The notes under the pieces are model-generated. The model was not told the origin of the DNA. It worked only from the letters and a program-made list of their open reading frames with translations, and ran no database searches. A stretch of 46,976 nucleotides of DNA from Pyrinomonadaceae bacterium (lineage in GTDB: Bacteria > Acidobacteriota > Blastocatellia > Pyrinomonadales > Pyrinomonadaceae): the NCBI GenBank assembly GCA_030838445.1, contig JAUZFQ010000038.1:1-46976 (forward strand), in the 5' to 3' direction. Positions 7,133-15,800 of this stretch are shown in pieces. Every line of letters starts with the position of its first letter. Within the stretch, counting starts at the first letter, position 1. The position numbers and the translations under genes were made by a program.

Positions 7133-8734
7133 ATGGAAAACGGAAGTAAAGCCGGCGCGAGCCATTCCGATTACTTGATCATCGGCGCGGGGCCGGCCGG
7201 TTTGCAGTTAGGCTACTTTCTACAAAAATCGGGGCGCGATTATCTCATGCTCGAAGCGGGAGAATCCCCGGGAACTTTCTTCCAAAGCTTCCCGCGCCAC
7301 CGCACGCTGATTTCCAGCAACAAGGTCTACACCGGAAGCGACGACGCGGAAATCAACATGCGTTTCGACTGGAATTCGCTCCTCGGCGACGACGAAGAAT
7401 TGCTCTTTAAGAATTACACCAAAACCTATTTTCCACCGGCCGACGAGTTCGTGCGCTACCTGAAAGACTGGGCTGATCGCTATCAACTCAACATCAAGTA
7501 CGGAGTGAAGGCGGCGCGGATTTCCAAAGACGAACTCTTCCGCGTCGAGGATAGCGAAGGCAATGTCTATACGAGCAAGCGTCTGGTGATCGCCACCGGG
7601 TTCACCAAGCCCTACGTCCCGCCCGTGCCCGGCATCGAGTTGGCGGAAAACTACACGGTCGTTTCGGTTAACCCGGAAGAGTTTATCAACCAGAAAGTGT
7701 TGATTCTCGGCAAGGGCAATTCCGGCTTCGAGACGGCCGAGAACTTGATCCCGACGGCCGCCGTGATTCACGTCGCGAGTCCGAACCCACTCAACCTCGC
7801 GTGGAAGACTCATTTCGTCGGACACCTGCGGGCGGTCAACAACAACTTCCTCGACACATACCAGTTGAAGTCGCAGAACGCGATCATTGACGCCAGCGTC
7901 GAGAAGATCGAGAAGCGCGACGGCAAGTACGTCGTCTCTTTTAATTACACGCACGCCGACGACGAGAGAGAAGATTTAGTTTACGACCGCGTGATCGTGG
8001 CGACGGGCTTTCGACTCGACGATTCCATTTTCGAGCAGAGCGCGCGCCCGGCGCTGATGATCAACGACCGTTTCCCCTCGCTCACCAGCGAGTGGGAATC
8101 AACCAACGTCAAGGACATGTATTTCGCCGGGACGCTGATGCAGGTCAGGGATTTCAAGAAGAGCACGTCCGGCTTCATACACGGCTTCCGCTACAACGTC
8201 CGCGCGCTCCAACGCATGTTCGAGCAGAAGTATCACGGTGAGGCATGGCCGTCTCAGGAGATCGAGGCCACGCCTGAGTCCGTGTTGGATGCGATCATCA
8301 AGCGGGTGAATCATAGCTCCGCGCTGTGGCAGCAGTTCGGCTTCATCGGCGACTTGATCGTGATGCCGCAGGACGCGAGCGAACCGGCGCGCTACTACGA
8401 AGAACTGCCGGTGGACTTCATTCACGACACGGAGTTCGGCGAGAACAAGCATTACTACGTCGTGACTCTGGAGTTCGGCAAAGTGACCGGCGACCCGTTC
8501 CATATCCTGCGTCACCCGACGCCGAGCGAGGCCGAAAAAAGCGTGTTCCTCCACCCGGTCGTGCGCCGCTTCGATGGCGACCGTTTGGTCGCCGAACACC
8601 ATTTACTGGAAGACCTCTACGGCCAGTGGGTGAAGCCGGACATGCACCTGCGCCCCTTGCGCGACTTCATCTCCGGCATGATGCAGGGCACGCCGCCGCA
8701 ACCTGTGCAAGCGTCCGAACAGGCTACTCTCTGA
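7133..8734 (+). CDS. FOXRED2-like FAD/NAD(P)-dependent oxidoreductase (flavin monooxygenase fold)
   Basis: This 533-residue protein has a strong Shine-Dalgarno site (TAGGAGG). The FAD Rossmann motif GAGPAGLQ lies at about 18-25 and the NADP Rossmann motif GKGNSGFETAENL at about 193-205. A conserved ATG motif (VIATGFTKPYVPP) also fits two-dinucleotide-binding flavoproteins. The segments SFPRHRTLISSNKVYTG and FDWNSLL recall FOXRED2-type proteins rather than classical N-oxygenating FMOs. The C-terminal about 130 residues, with DPFHILRHPTPSEAE, are beyond the core fold and also occur in that group. It could oxidise or halo-oxidise an intermediate, or supply reduced flavin to the halogenase encoded downstream. 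Substrate unknown. Confidence 0.8.
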   Translation: MENGSKAGASHSDYLIIGAGPAGLQLGYFLQKSGRDYLMLEAGESPGTFFQSFPRHRTLISSNKVYTGSDDAEINMRFDWNSLLGDDEELLFKNYTKTYFPPADEFVRYLKDWADRYQLNIKYGVKAARISKDELFRVEDSEGNVYTSKRLVIATGFTKPYVPPVPGIELAENYTVVSVNPEEFINQKVLILGKGNSGFETAENLIPTAAVIHVASPNPLNLAWKTHFVGHLRAVNNNFLDTYQLKSQNAIIDASVEKIEKRDGKYVVSFNYTHADDEREDLVYDRVIVATGFRLDDSIFEQSARPALMINDRFPSLTSEWESTNVKDMYFAGTLMQVRDFKKSTSGFIHGFRYNVRALQRMFEQKYHGEAWPSQEIEATPESVLDAIIKRVNHSSALWQQFGFIGDLIVMPQDASEPARYYEELPVDFIHDTEFGENKHYYVVTLEFGKVTGDPFHILRHPTPSEAEKSVFLHPVVRRFDGDRLVAEHHLLEDLYGQWVKPDMHLRPLRDFISGMMQGTPPQPVQASEQATL

Positions 8735-8773
8735 AACGCTTCATCGCCGCGGTTCGGGAATTAAGGAGTGATT

Positions 8774-9823
8774 ATGTCCAAAGGTTTGAGAATCGTGGTC
8801 GGCGTTATCCTCGCATTCGTCGGCCTCACCGTCATGCACGTCTGGCTCAACATCGGGTTCGACAAGTTCAACTTCGTCGCCGCGGAGAGTAGGGCACAGT
8901 CGTTCCGCGTCGGCTTCCTCCCGGTCACTTGACACCTCACATGTCCCGTTACCGACTGGATCAACAAGAACACCAGCGGGAAGGGGATTTATGAACCCGT
9001 GAGGTTCAGTGGCTTTCCTGAAATCAAAGAGTCCTTAGTGTCTGGACACCTTCCGGCGACGTTCATGCTCGCGCCGCTGGCGATGAAACTGCGCCAGCAA
9101 GGCGTGCCCATTAAGATCGTCTATCTCGGACACCGCGACGGCACGGCGTTGATGGTGCATAAGGATTCAGGCATCCTTACTATCGCCGACCTGAGGGGTA
9201 AAACTATCGCCGTCCCCAACCGCTTCTCGAATCAATACCTGATCATCTTCAAGGCGTTGCGCGAGCAGGGCTTGTCAATTAAGGACGTGAAGATTGTCGA
9301 GATGCCGCCGCCGGACATGCCCGCCGCGCTCTACTCGAAAGCCGTTGACGGCATCACCTCCGGCGAACCGTTCATGGCGCAGACCGAAATGGAAGGCTAC
9401 GGCCGCGTGCTCTATCAGGCGAAAGACATCTGGCCGAACTTCATCTCCTGCGTGCTGGTGGTGCGTGAAGATGTGACGAAACAGAGTCCCGAATGGGTGC
9501 AGCGGATGGTGGACGGCATCGCCCGCAGCGGCAAGTGGCTGGAAGGCGGGATGGATCACCGGATGGACGCCGCCGAGAACGTCTCAAAGCAGTATTACAA
9601 CCAGAAGCCGGAGTTGCTCCGCTTCGTCCTCAGCAAACCGCCCGACCGGGTGACTTACTCCAACCTCATGCTCGCGCAAAAAGATTTCGAGGAGATCGAA
9701 AAACTCGCGCTGGAGGCCGGGATTCTCGATGGGCCGATAGGCTTCAACGAGTACGCCGACCCAAGCTTTTCCAGCAAGACGCAGAACGCGCAGGCTTACG
9801 AGTGGAAGGGCACGACGAAATGA
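8774..9823 (+). CDS. ABC-type substrate-binding protein (SsuA/TauA/NMT1-like) with an in-frame TGA
   Basis: The frame starts at an ATG after AAGGAG and encodes an N-terminal signal or anchor (GLRIVVGVILAFVGLTV), then FRVGFLPVT. It meets TGA at 8930-8932 and continues in the same frame as HLTCPVTDWINKN to the stop at 9823. The downstream part is a typical periplasmic binding protein of the nitrate/sulfonate/thiamine-precursor group (FMLAPLAMKLRQQG, IVYLGHRDGTALM, EMPPPDMPAALYSK, EPFMAQTEMEGYGR). From memory, relatives read LPVTCHLTCPVT, so TGA replaces the first Cys of a CxxxC. Both halves look well preserved. The options are selenocysteine, readthrough, sequencing error or a recent nonsense mutation. 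A shorter product from the GTG at 8999 would lack the signal and the first strand. The stop overlaps the permease start by ATGA. Confidence 0.75.
8945..8980 (+). other. Stem-loop just after the in-frame TGA, weak SECIS candidate
   Basis: CCCG (8945-8948) pairs with CGGG (8977-8980), and CTGG (8956-8959) pairs with CCAG (8973-8976). A seven-base bulge lies on the 5' side and the apical loop has 13 bases. The loop starts 27 bases after the TGA, within the bacterial SECIS distance range. The loop opens with AT rather than containing an early G, and the upper stem is only four pairs, so it does not meet the usual consensus. Confidence 0.2.
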
Positions 9824-10581
9824 AAACTCAACTACGAACGTTCTTACTGCCGCTCGCGGTCGCCGCCTCGTTCATCCTCGTCTGGCATGTCGGCGTGACG
9901 CTGACCGGGAGCACGATCTTCCCGAAGCCGCATCAGGTGCTGGTCGGCATGGTGGAACTCACCCGCCGCGGGGTGCTCGTGAAGTACGTCGTGGCCTCCC
10001 TGTTCCGCGTCTCGGCGGGCTTCCTTTTGGCGTTGCTCATCGGCGTCCCGCTCGGACTCTTGTTCGGCTGGTTCGCGCGCGCCTTCGAGGCGTTCAACCC
10101 GGCCATTCAGGTGATGCGCCCCATCTCGCCCATCGCGTGGATACCGCTGGCGATCCTCTGGTTCGGCGTCAGCGACCTCGCGCCGATCTTCCTCATCTTC
10201 CTCGCGAGCCTGTTCCCGATCATGACGGCCACGATGTCGGCGGTGCAGAACATTCAACTCGTCTACCTGCGCGCGGCGCGCAACTTCGGCGTCAAGCGTT
10301 GGACGTTGTTCACGAAAGTCATCTTCCCGGCGGCGATGCCGCAGATCATCACGGGCGTGCGGATCGCGCTCGGCGTCGCGTGGCTGGTGGTCGTGGCGGC
10401 GGAGATGATCGCGGTCAACTCCGGCCTCGGTTATCTCATCATTGACGCGCGCAACGCCGGGATGCGTTACGACCTCGTCGTCGCCGGGATGACGCTCATC
10501 GGGCTGATCGGGCTGTCGCTCGATCTCCTGGTGAGAAGGTTGGAGCATCTGGACGAGGTGCGCTGGGGCTTCAATAACTAG
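9820..10581 (+). CDS. ABC transporter permease (SsuC/NrtB-like)
   Basis: 253 residues starting at the ATG that overlaps the previous stop (ATGA), which indicates translational coupling. An upstream extension of the frame is a shadow of the binding-protein gene. It has about six transmembrane segments, the first FLLPLAVAASFILVWHVG. The cytoplasmic EAA loop that contacts the ATPase is YLRAARNFGVKRW with downstream PAAMPQIITG. The loop Gly and Pro are in place. It forms the membrane channel of an importer together with the preceding binding protein and the ATPase domain of the next gene. The substrate class in this family includes nitrate, aliphatic sulfonates, taurine and pyrimidine precursors, and cannot be narrowed here. 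Confidence 0.92.
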   Translation: MKTQLRTFLLPLAVAASFILVWHVGVTLTGSTIFPKPHQVLVGMVELTRRGVLVKYVVASLFRVSAGFLLALLIGVPLGLLFGWFARAFEAFNPAIQVMRPISPIAWIPLAILWFGVSDLAPIFLIFLASLFPIMTATMSAVQNIQLVYLRAARNFGVKRWTLFTKVIFPAAMPQIITGVRIALGVAWLVVVAAEMIAVNSGLGYLIIDARNAGMRYDLVVAGMTLIGLIGLSLDLLVRRLEHLDEVRWGFNN

Positions 10582-10611
10582 GCCGCGCGCCCGAATAACT
10601 AGACCGCGCGC
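10573..10611 (+). repeat. Tandem 21-bp duplication at the permease stop codon
   Basis: AATAACTAGGCCGCGCGC (10573-10590) is repeated at 10594-10611 as AATAACTAGACCGCGCGC, one mismatch in 18, period 21. The first copy contains the permease stop codon. It looks like replication slippage, and a regulatory role is not evident. Confidence 0.75.
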
Positions 10612-10726
10612 GCCTGCGCCGAACTCCGACGACGCACAAACCGCTTCTTCACGCGCCTCGCTTCAGTTGAACGGAAGACCCGATCTTCATCCTGTTTCCT
10701 CAGACATTCAGTTAAGGCTTACACCA

Positions 10727-12892
10727 ATGGACACGAACCACTCGGCGAAAATTGTCGTCCACGATCTGTGGAAGGAATACGCGGCGCATAAAAGGGCGGC
10801 GGAGCAGACGGACGACGCCAGCAACAGTTCCGTCCCCGTCCTGGAAGACATCAACCTGTCGGTCAACGACGGCGAGTTCGTCTGCATCGTCGGCCCGTCG
10901 GGTTGCGGCAAGTCAACTCTGCTGAACATCGTCGGCGGCTTTCTGGACGCCACGCGCGGCACGGTGCTGGTGGACGGCGCGCCCGTCACCGGGCCTGACT
11001 TGAGGCGCGTCTTCATCTTTCAGGAAAACGGCGTCTTCCCGTGGCTGACGGTGAAAGAGAATATCGGGTTCGGGCTGCACGGCAAGTCGGCCGAAGAGCG
11101 CGAGCGGATCGTGGCTCACTACGTGGAGATGGTCGGTCTGACGGGCTTCGAGAAGTCTTACCCGCGCGAACTGTCGGGCGGGATGAAACAGCGCGTCGAG
11201 ATCGCGCGCGCCCTCGCCGCCGACCCCGACATCCTCTACATGGACGAGCCGTTCGGCGCGCTCGTCTTCCTCACCCGCCTGCGGATGCGCGCCGAGTTGG
11301 TCGAGATTTGGCAGCGCGAGAGAAAGACTGTTCTCTTCGTGACACATGACGTTGAAGAGGCCGTCCAACTATCCGACCGCGTCGTGGTGATGAGCAAGCG
11401 ACCGGCCACCATCAGCACCATCATTGATGTCAAACTGCCGCGCCCGCGCGATCTGGATGCGCCGGAGTATCTGAGCATCCGCGACGAAATTTTCGAGGTG
11501 ATGGGCATCGGTCATACCGAAGCCGCCACGACATCTTCGGGCAGCGCAGAGCCGGAGCGACCCGTGCGGAAGACGACGGCGGTTAACAGCCCGCTCCGCT
11601 CAAGGAAATTAGACGCCGACGTGATCATCATCGGCGGCGGCCCCGCCGGGTCTGTGCTCGGCACGTATCTGGGGCGCGCGGGCGTTGACCACCTCATCAT
11701 TGACAAGGCGCACCACCCGCGCGCGCACGTCGGCGAGTCGCTCTCGTTCTCGACGACCGCCATCCTGAGAGAGATCAATTTCCTCCCCGTGATGGAGCGC
11801 GAGCAGTTCATCGTCAAGCGCGGCGTTTCGTGGACGACGTGGTACGAGCCGGAGCAGGTTGACATGAAGTTTGAAGAGATCGAGCCGGAGGGCTACGCCT
11901 ATCAGGTTGATCGCGCCAAGTTTGACGAGTTGTTGCTGCGGTTCGCGCGCGAGCACGGGTCGCGCGTGTTTTCGGGGGCGGAGGTGGATCGCGTCAACTT
12001 CAACCGCGCCGGTCAAGCCACCGGCGTCACGGTCAAACTCGGCGGTTCGAGGTTCAATCTGAACGCGCGTCTGATCGTTGACGCGTCGGGACGGCAGGGC
12101 GTGCTGGGGCGGCAACTTAATTCGATCAAGCCGCTCTCGGACTTTCCGCAGTTCGCGGTGCATAGCTGGTTCACGGGCGTCGAGCGCGGCGCGGGCGCGA
12201 CGGCGCATAACACGCATCTGCACCTGCTGCCGATCAAGAGGGGCTGGGCGTGGCAGATTCCGATCACCGACGAGATCACTTCGGTCGGGATCGTCTCAGG
12301 TCGCGATCATCACGTCAGGTCGGGCGAAGACGTGGAGCAGTTTTTCAAATGGACGGTTGACTTGAACCCGACGCTGGCCGCGCGGATGCGTGGCGCGAGC
12401 CGCCAGCGCGAACTCCGCATGGACGGCAACTACTGTTACCGCATGGAGCGTTTCGTCGGCGACGGCTGGCTGCTGATGGGCGACGCGGCCTTCTTCGTCG
12501 ATCCGATCTTTTCCTCCGGCATCGGCGACGCACTCCACTCGGCCAGATTCGCGGCCGACGCGATCAACGCCGCGCTTGCCGCGAACGATCTCGGCGAAGC
12601 GAGCTTCCTCGATTACGAACGGCAGTTGCAGCGCGGCATGGCGGTCTGGCAAGACTTCGTGCATCTGTTCTACGAGACCGCCCCGATCTTCAGCAGCGTG
12701 CTGGCCGAGAGCGAGCACCGCGTTTCCATTCTGCGCGTCTGCGAAGGCGAGGTCTATTCCGACGAGGCCGCGCAGGCCGTGGCGCAACTGAAAATTGTCT
12801 TCGACGAAATTCTAGCCGACTCCTCACACCCGCACGCGCAATTCATCGCCGCGACGGCGACAAACGATGCGGTAGCACATCGCAATGAGTAA
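10727..12892 (+). CDS. ABC transporter ATPase fused to a flavin-dependent halogenase
   Basis: 721 residues from the ATG at 10727; a TTG 20 codons earlier is less likely. Residues 1-265 form an SsuB/TauB-type ATPase: Walker A GPSGCGKST (56-64), signature LSGGMKQRV (149-157), Walker B ILYMDEP (169-175) and His207. The D-loop reads GALV, so the usual Asp is replaced by Val180. After a short Ser/Arg-rich linker, residues 297-721 are a CmlS/pyrrole-type FAD halogenase: GGGPAG (303-308), PRAHVGESL, a Lys in FIVKRG (Lys364) aligned with the catalytic lysine, the halogenase signature GWAWQIP (506-512) and GDAAFFVDPIFSSG. The frame is open throughout. Halogenases make HOCl at flavin and chlorinate through the lysine, often on carrier-bound substrates. 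A GTG at 11564 preceded by GGAG could start a separate halogenase. The stop overlaps the next NRPS start by eight bases. Confidence 0.88.
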   Translation: MDTNHSAKIVVHDLWKEYAAHKRAAEQTDDASNSSVPVLEDINLSVNDGEFVCIVGPSGCGKSTLLNIVGGFLDATRGTVLVDGAPVTGPDLRRVFIFQENGVFPWLTVKENIGFGLHGKSAEERERIVAHYVEMVGLTGFEKSYPRELSGGMKQRVEIARALAADPDILYMDEPFGALVFLTRLRMRAELVEIWQRERKTVLFVTHDVEEAVQLSDRVVVMSKRPATISTIIDVKLPRPRDLDAPEYLSIRDEIFEVMGIGHTEAATTSSGSAEPERPVRKTTAVNSPLRSRKLDADVIIIGGGPAGSVLGTYLGRAGVDHLIIDKAHHPRAHVGESLSFSTTAILREINFLPVMEREQFIVKRGVSWTTWYEPEQVDMKFEEIEPEGYAYQVDRAKFDELLLRFAREHGSRVFSGAEVDRVNFNRAGQATGVTVKLGGSRFNLNARLIVDASGRQGVLGRQLNSIKPLSDFPQFAVHSWFTGVERGAGATAHNTHLHLLPIKRGWAWQIPITDEITSVGIVSGRDHHVRSGEDVEQFFKWTVDLNPTLAARMRGASRQRELRMDGNYCYRMERFVGDGWLLMGDAAFFVDPIFSSGIGDALHSARFAADAINAALAANDLGEASFLDYERQLQRGMAVWQDFVHLFYETAPIFSSVLAESEHRVSILRVCEGEVYSDEAAQAVAQLKIVFDEILADSSHPHAQFIAATATNDAVAHRNE
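12867..12876 (+). promoter_or_regulatory. Second ATGCGGTAGC copy just before the first NRPS gene
   Basis: The ten bases ATGCGGTAGC found in the operon leader (5395-5404) recur here, nine bases before the NRPS start codon and inside the end of the halogenase frame. This could be a second ops-like pause site, or chance in a coding stretch. Confidence 0.2.
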
Positions 12893-15800
12893 CTTTCAAG
12901 AGCAAATAGCCGGACTGACGCCCGCGCAACTCGCGCTCCTGCAAGAGAAGCTCAAGGGGTTGAAGTCGGGTGCGGCGCAAGACGCCGGCATTACGCGCCG
13001 GACGCAACGCGATAGCGCGCCGCTCTCGTCCGCGCAGCAGCGCGCGTGGTTTCTCGACCAGTTGGAATCCGGCAGCCCCGCCTACAACCGCCCGGCGGTC
13101 TTCCGCCTCCGGGGCACACTCGATCTCAAGGTGTTGGAAGACAGTTTGACGGAGATCGTGAGGCGGCACGAAATCCTGCGCACGAGGTTCTCGGCCCGGA
13201 GCGACGGCCAACCCGTGCAGACCATTCTCCCCTGCGAGCACTTCGCGATTCCCGTCGAAGACCTCTCCGGCGTTCCCGCCAATTCCAGAGAAGAACGGAT
13301 GCTGGAATTGATCAGGGAGGACGGCCAAAAAACTTTCAGCCTTGAACGAGGCGCGTTGCTCAGCGCGAAAGTGCTCCGGCTGGCCGAAGACGATCACGTG
13401 TTGCTCGTCAACATGCATCACATCGTCACCGACGGCTGGTCAATCGGCGTCTTCATACGCGAACTCGCGGCCTGCTACGAAGCTTACAGCACCGGCACAC
13501 AGCCGCCCCTCGCCGAGTTGCCGATTCAGTATGCCGACTTCGCCGTCTGGCAGGAAGAGTGGCTGCGCGGCGAAGCCTTCGCTAAACAACTGGCTTACTG
13601 GAAGCGGCAGTTGGCGAACGCGCCCGACTTCTTCGAGTTGCCCGCAGACTATCCGCGCCCCGCCACGCAGACTTATCACGGCGCGGTCCTTCGCCTCGAA
13701 GCCGGTGCGGAACTAACGTCGCAACTCAAACAAACGGCGCGCGGCGAAGGCATGACGATGTTCATGCTGCTGCTCGCGGCCTTCGACACGCTGCTTCATC
13801 GCACGGCCGGACGCGAGGACATTCTCGTCGGGACGCCCATCGCCAACCGCAGCCGGCGCGAACTCGAAAATCTGATCGGGTTCTTCGCCAACACGCTCGT
13901 CATGCGCACGGACTTGAGCGGCGACCCGACTTTCCGCGAGTTGTTGAAGCGCGTGAAAGAGGTCGCGCTCGGCGCGCACGCGCATCAGGATTTGCCCTTT
14001 GAAAAATTGGTCGAGGAGTTGCACGTCGAGCGCGACTTGAGCCATCACCCGCTGTTTCAAGTGATGTTCGTGCTGCAAAATTCGCCGCTCCAACCGTTGA
14101 CACTGTCGAGCCTGCAAGTCGAACCTTTGGAGGTCAGCAACCTGACGGCGAAGTTCGATCTGACGCTCATCATCACCGAGCAGCAGGGGCAACTCGTCTT
14201 CCGCTTCGAGTACAACACAGACCTGTTTGCGCCTGAGACAATCGAGCGCATGGCCGGTCACTTCCAAACCCTGCTGGCGGCCGTCCCTGCGAATCTTGAG
14301 CGGCACATCTCCGAGATTCCGTTGATGTCGGCGGGCGAGTTGGAGCGCGTGCTGGTGGAGTGGAACGGGACGCGCACCGCCTACCCTCACGACCGCTCGA
14401 TCCAGGAACTATTCGAGGAGCAGGCGGAACAAACTCCCGACCGCGTGGCCGTCGTTTTTCAAAACGAGGAGTTGAGCTACGGGGAACTGAACCGTCGCGC
14501 GAATCAACTCGCGCATTACCTTGGGGCGCGGGGCGTCGAACCGGGCGCGCTCGTCGGTCTGTGCCTTGAGCGGTCGCCGGAAATGGTGTTGGCGATTCTG
14601 GGGATCCTCAAAGCGGGCGGCGCATACGTCCCGCTCGACGCGAGCTATCCGCCGGAACGCCTCGCCTTCATGTTGGAAGACATCCGCGCCGAGGTCTTGC
14701 TCACCGCGCGGCAGTTTGAAGATCGCTTTACGCCGCACGCCGCGCAGGTTATTCAACTGGACACGGATTGGGAAACAATCGCCGCGCAACCGGCGCACAA
14801 CCCCGCGCTCGCATCCGATTCGCGCGCGACGGCTTACGTGATGTACACCTCCGGCTCGACCGGCCAGCCGAAAGGCGTGTGCGTCCCGCATCGCGCGGTG
14901 GTGCGGCTGGTGCGCGAGACGAACTACGTCGAACTGAATCCCGAAGAAGTCTTCTTACAATTCGCGCCGATCTCGTTCGACGCTTCCACGCTTGAGATTT
15001 GGGGCAGCCTCTTGAACGGCGCGCGTCTCGTGCTGATGCCGCAGGCCATGTCGTCGCTCGAAGAACTCGGACGGGCGATTCGCACGCACGGCGTCACGAC
15101 GCTCTGGCTCACCGCCGGGCTGTTTCACCAGATGGTCGAGCATCAACTCGAAGAGTTGAAACACGTCCGGCAGTTGCTCGCGGGCGGCGACGTGCTCTCC
15201 GTGCCGCACGTCCAAAAATTTCTGCACGCGGCCGAAGGCAGCACGATCATCAACGGCTACGGCCCGACCGAGAACACGACCTTCACCTGTTGTCACCCGA
15301 TGACGGACGGCGCGCGGATCAACTCCTCCGTGCCCATCGGTCGGCCGATCTCGAACACGCAGATTTACCTGCTCGACGGGCGACTCGAACCCGTTCCCGT
15401 CGGGGTCGTCGGCAGTCTCTACATCGGGGGCGACGGGCTTGCGCACGGTTATCTGAATCAGCCCGCGCTGACGGCCGAGAAGTTCATCCCGCACCCGTTC
15501 GCCGAAGAGCCGGGCGCGCGGCTCTACCAGAGCGGCGATCTGGCGCGCTACCGTGCGGACGGCACGGTCGAGTTTATCGGGAGGAAAGATCAGCAACTCA
15601 AGATACGCGGCTTCCGCGTCGAGTTAGGAGAGATTGAAGCCGTCCTGAGCCGCCACCCCGGCGTGCGAGAAGCCGTCGCCGTGGCGCGCGCCGAGCCTGA
15701 CGGCGGCAAGCGCATCGTGGCTTACGTCGTCGGCGCGGAATCAAACGCGCCGCACGTCGCCGAGTTACGCAGTTATCTCAAACAGAAACTACCCGCGTAC

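Noticed and set aside
9493..9819. Longer permease with a 109-residue N-terminal extension
   Set aside because: The extension is an out-of-frame shadow of the binding-protein gene; the ATGA start at 9820 gives a normal permease.
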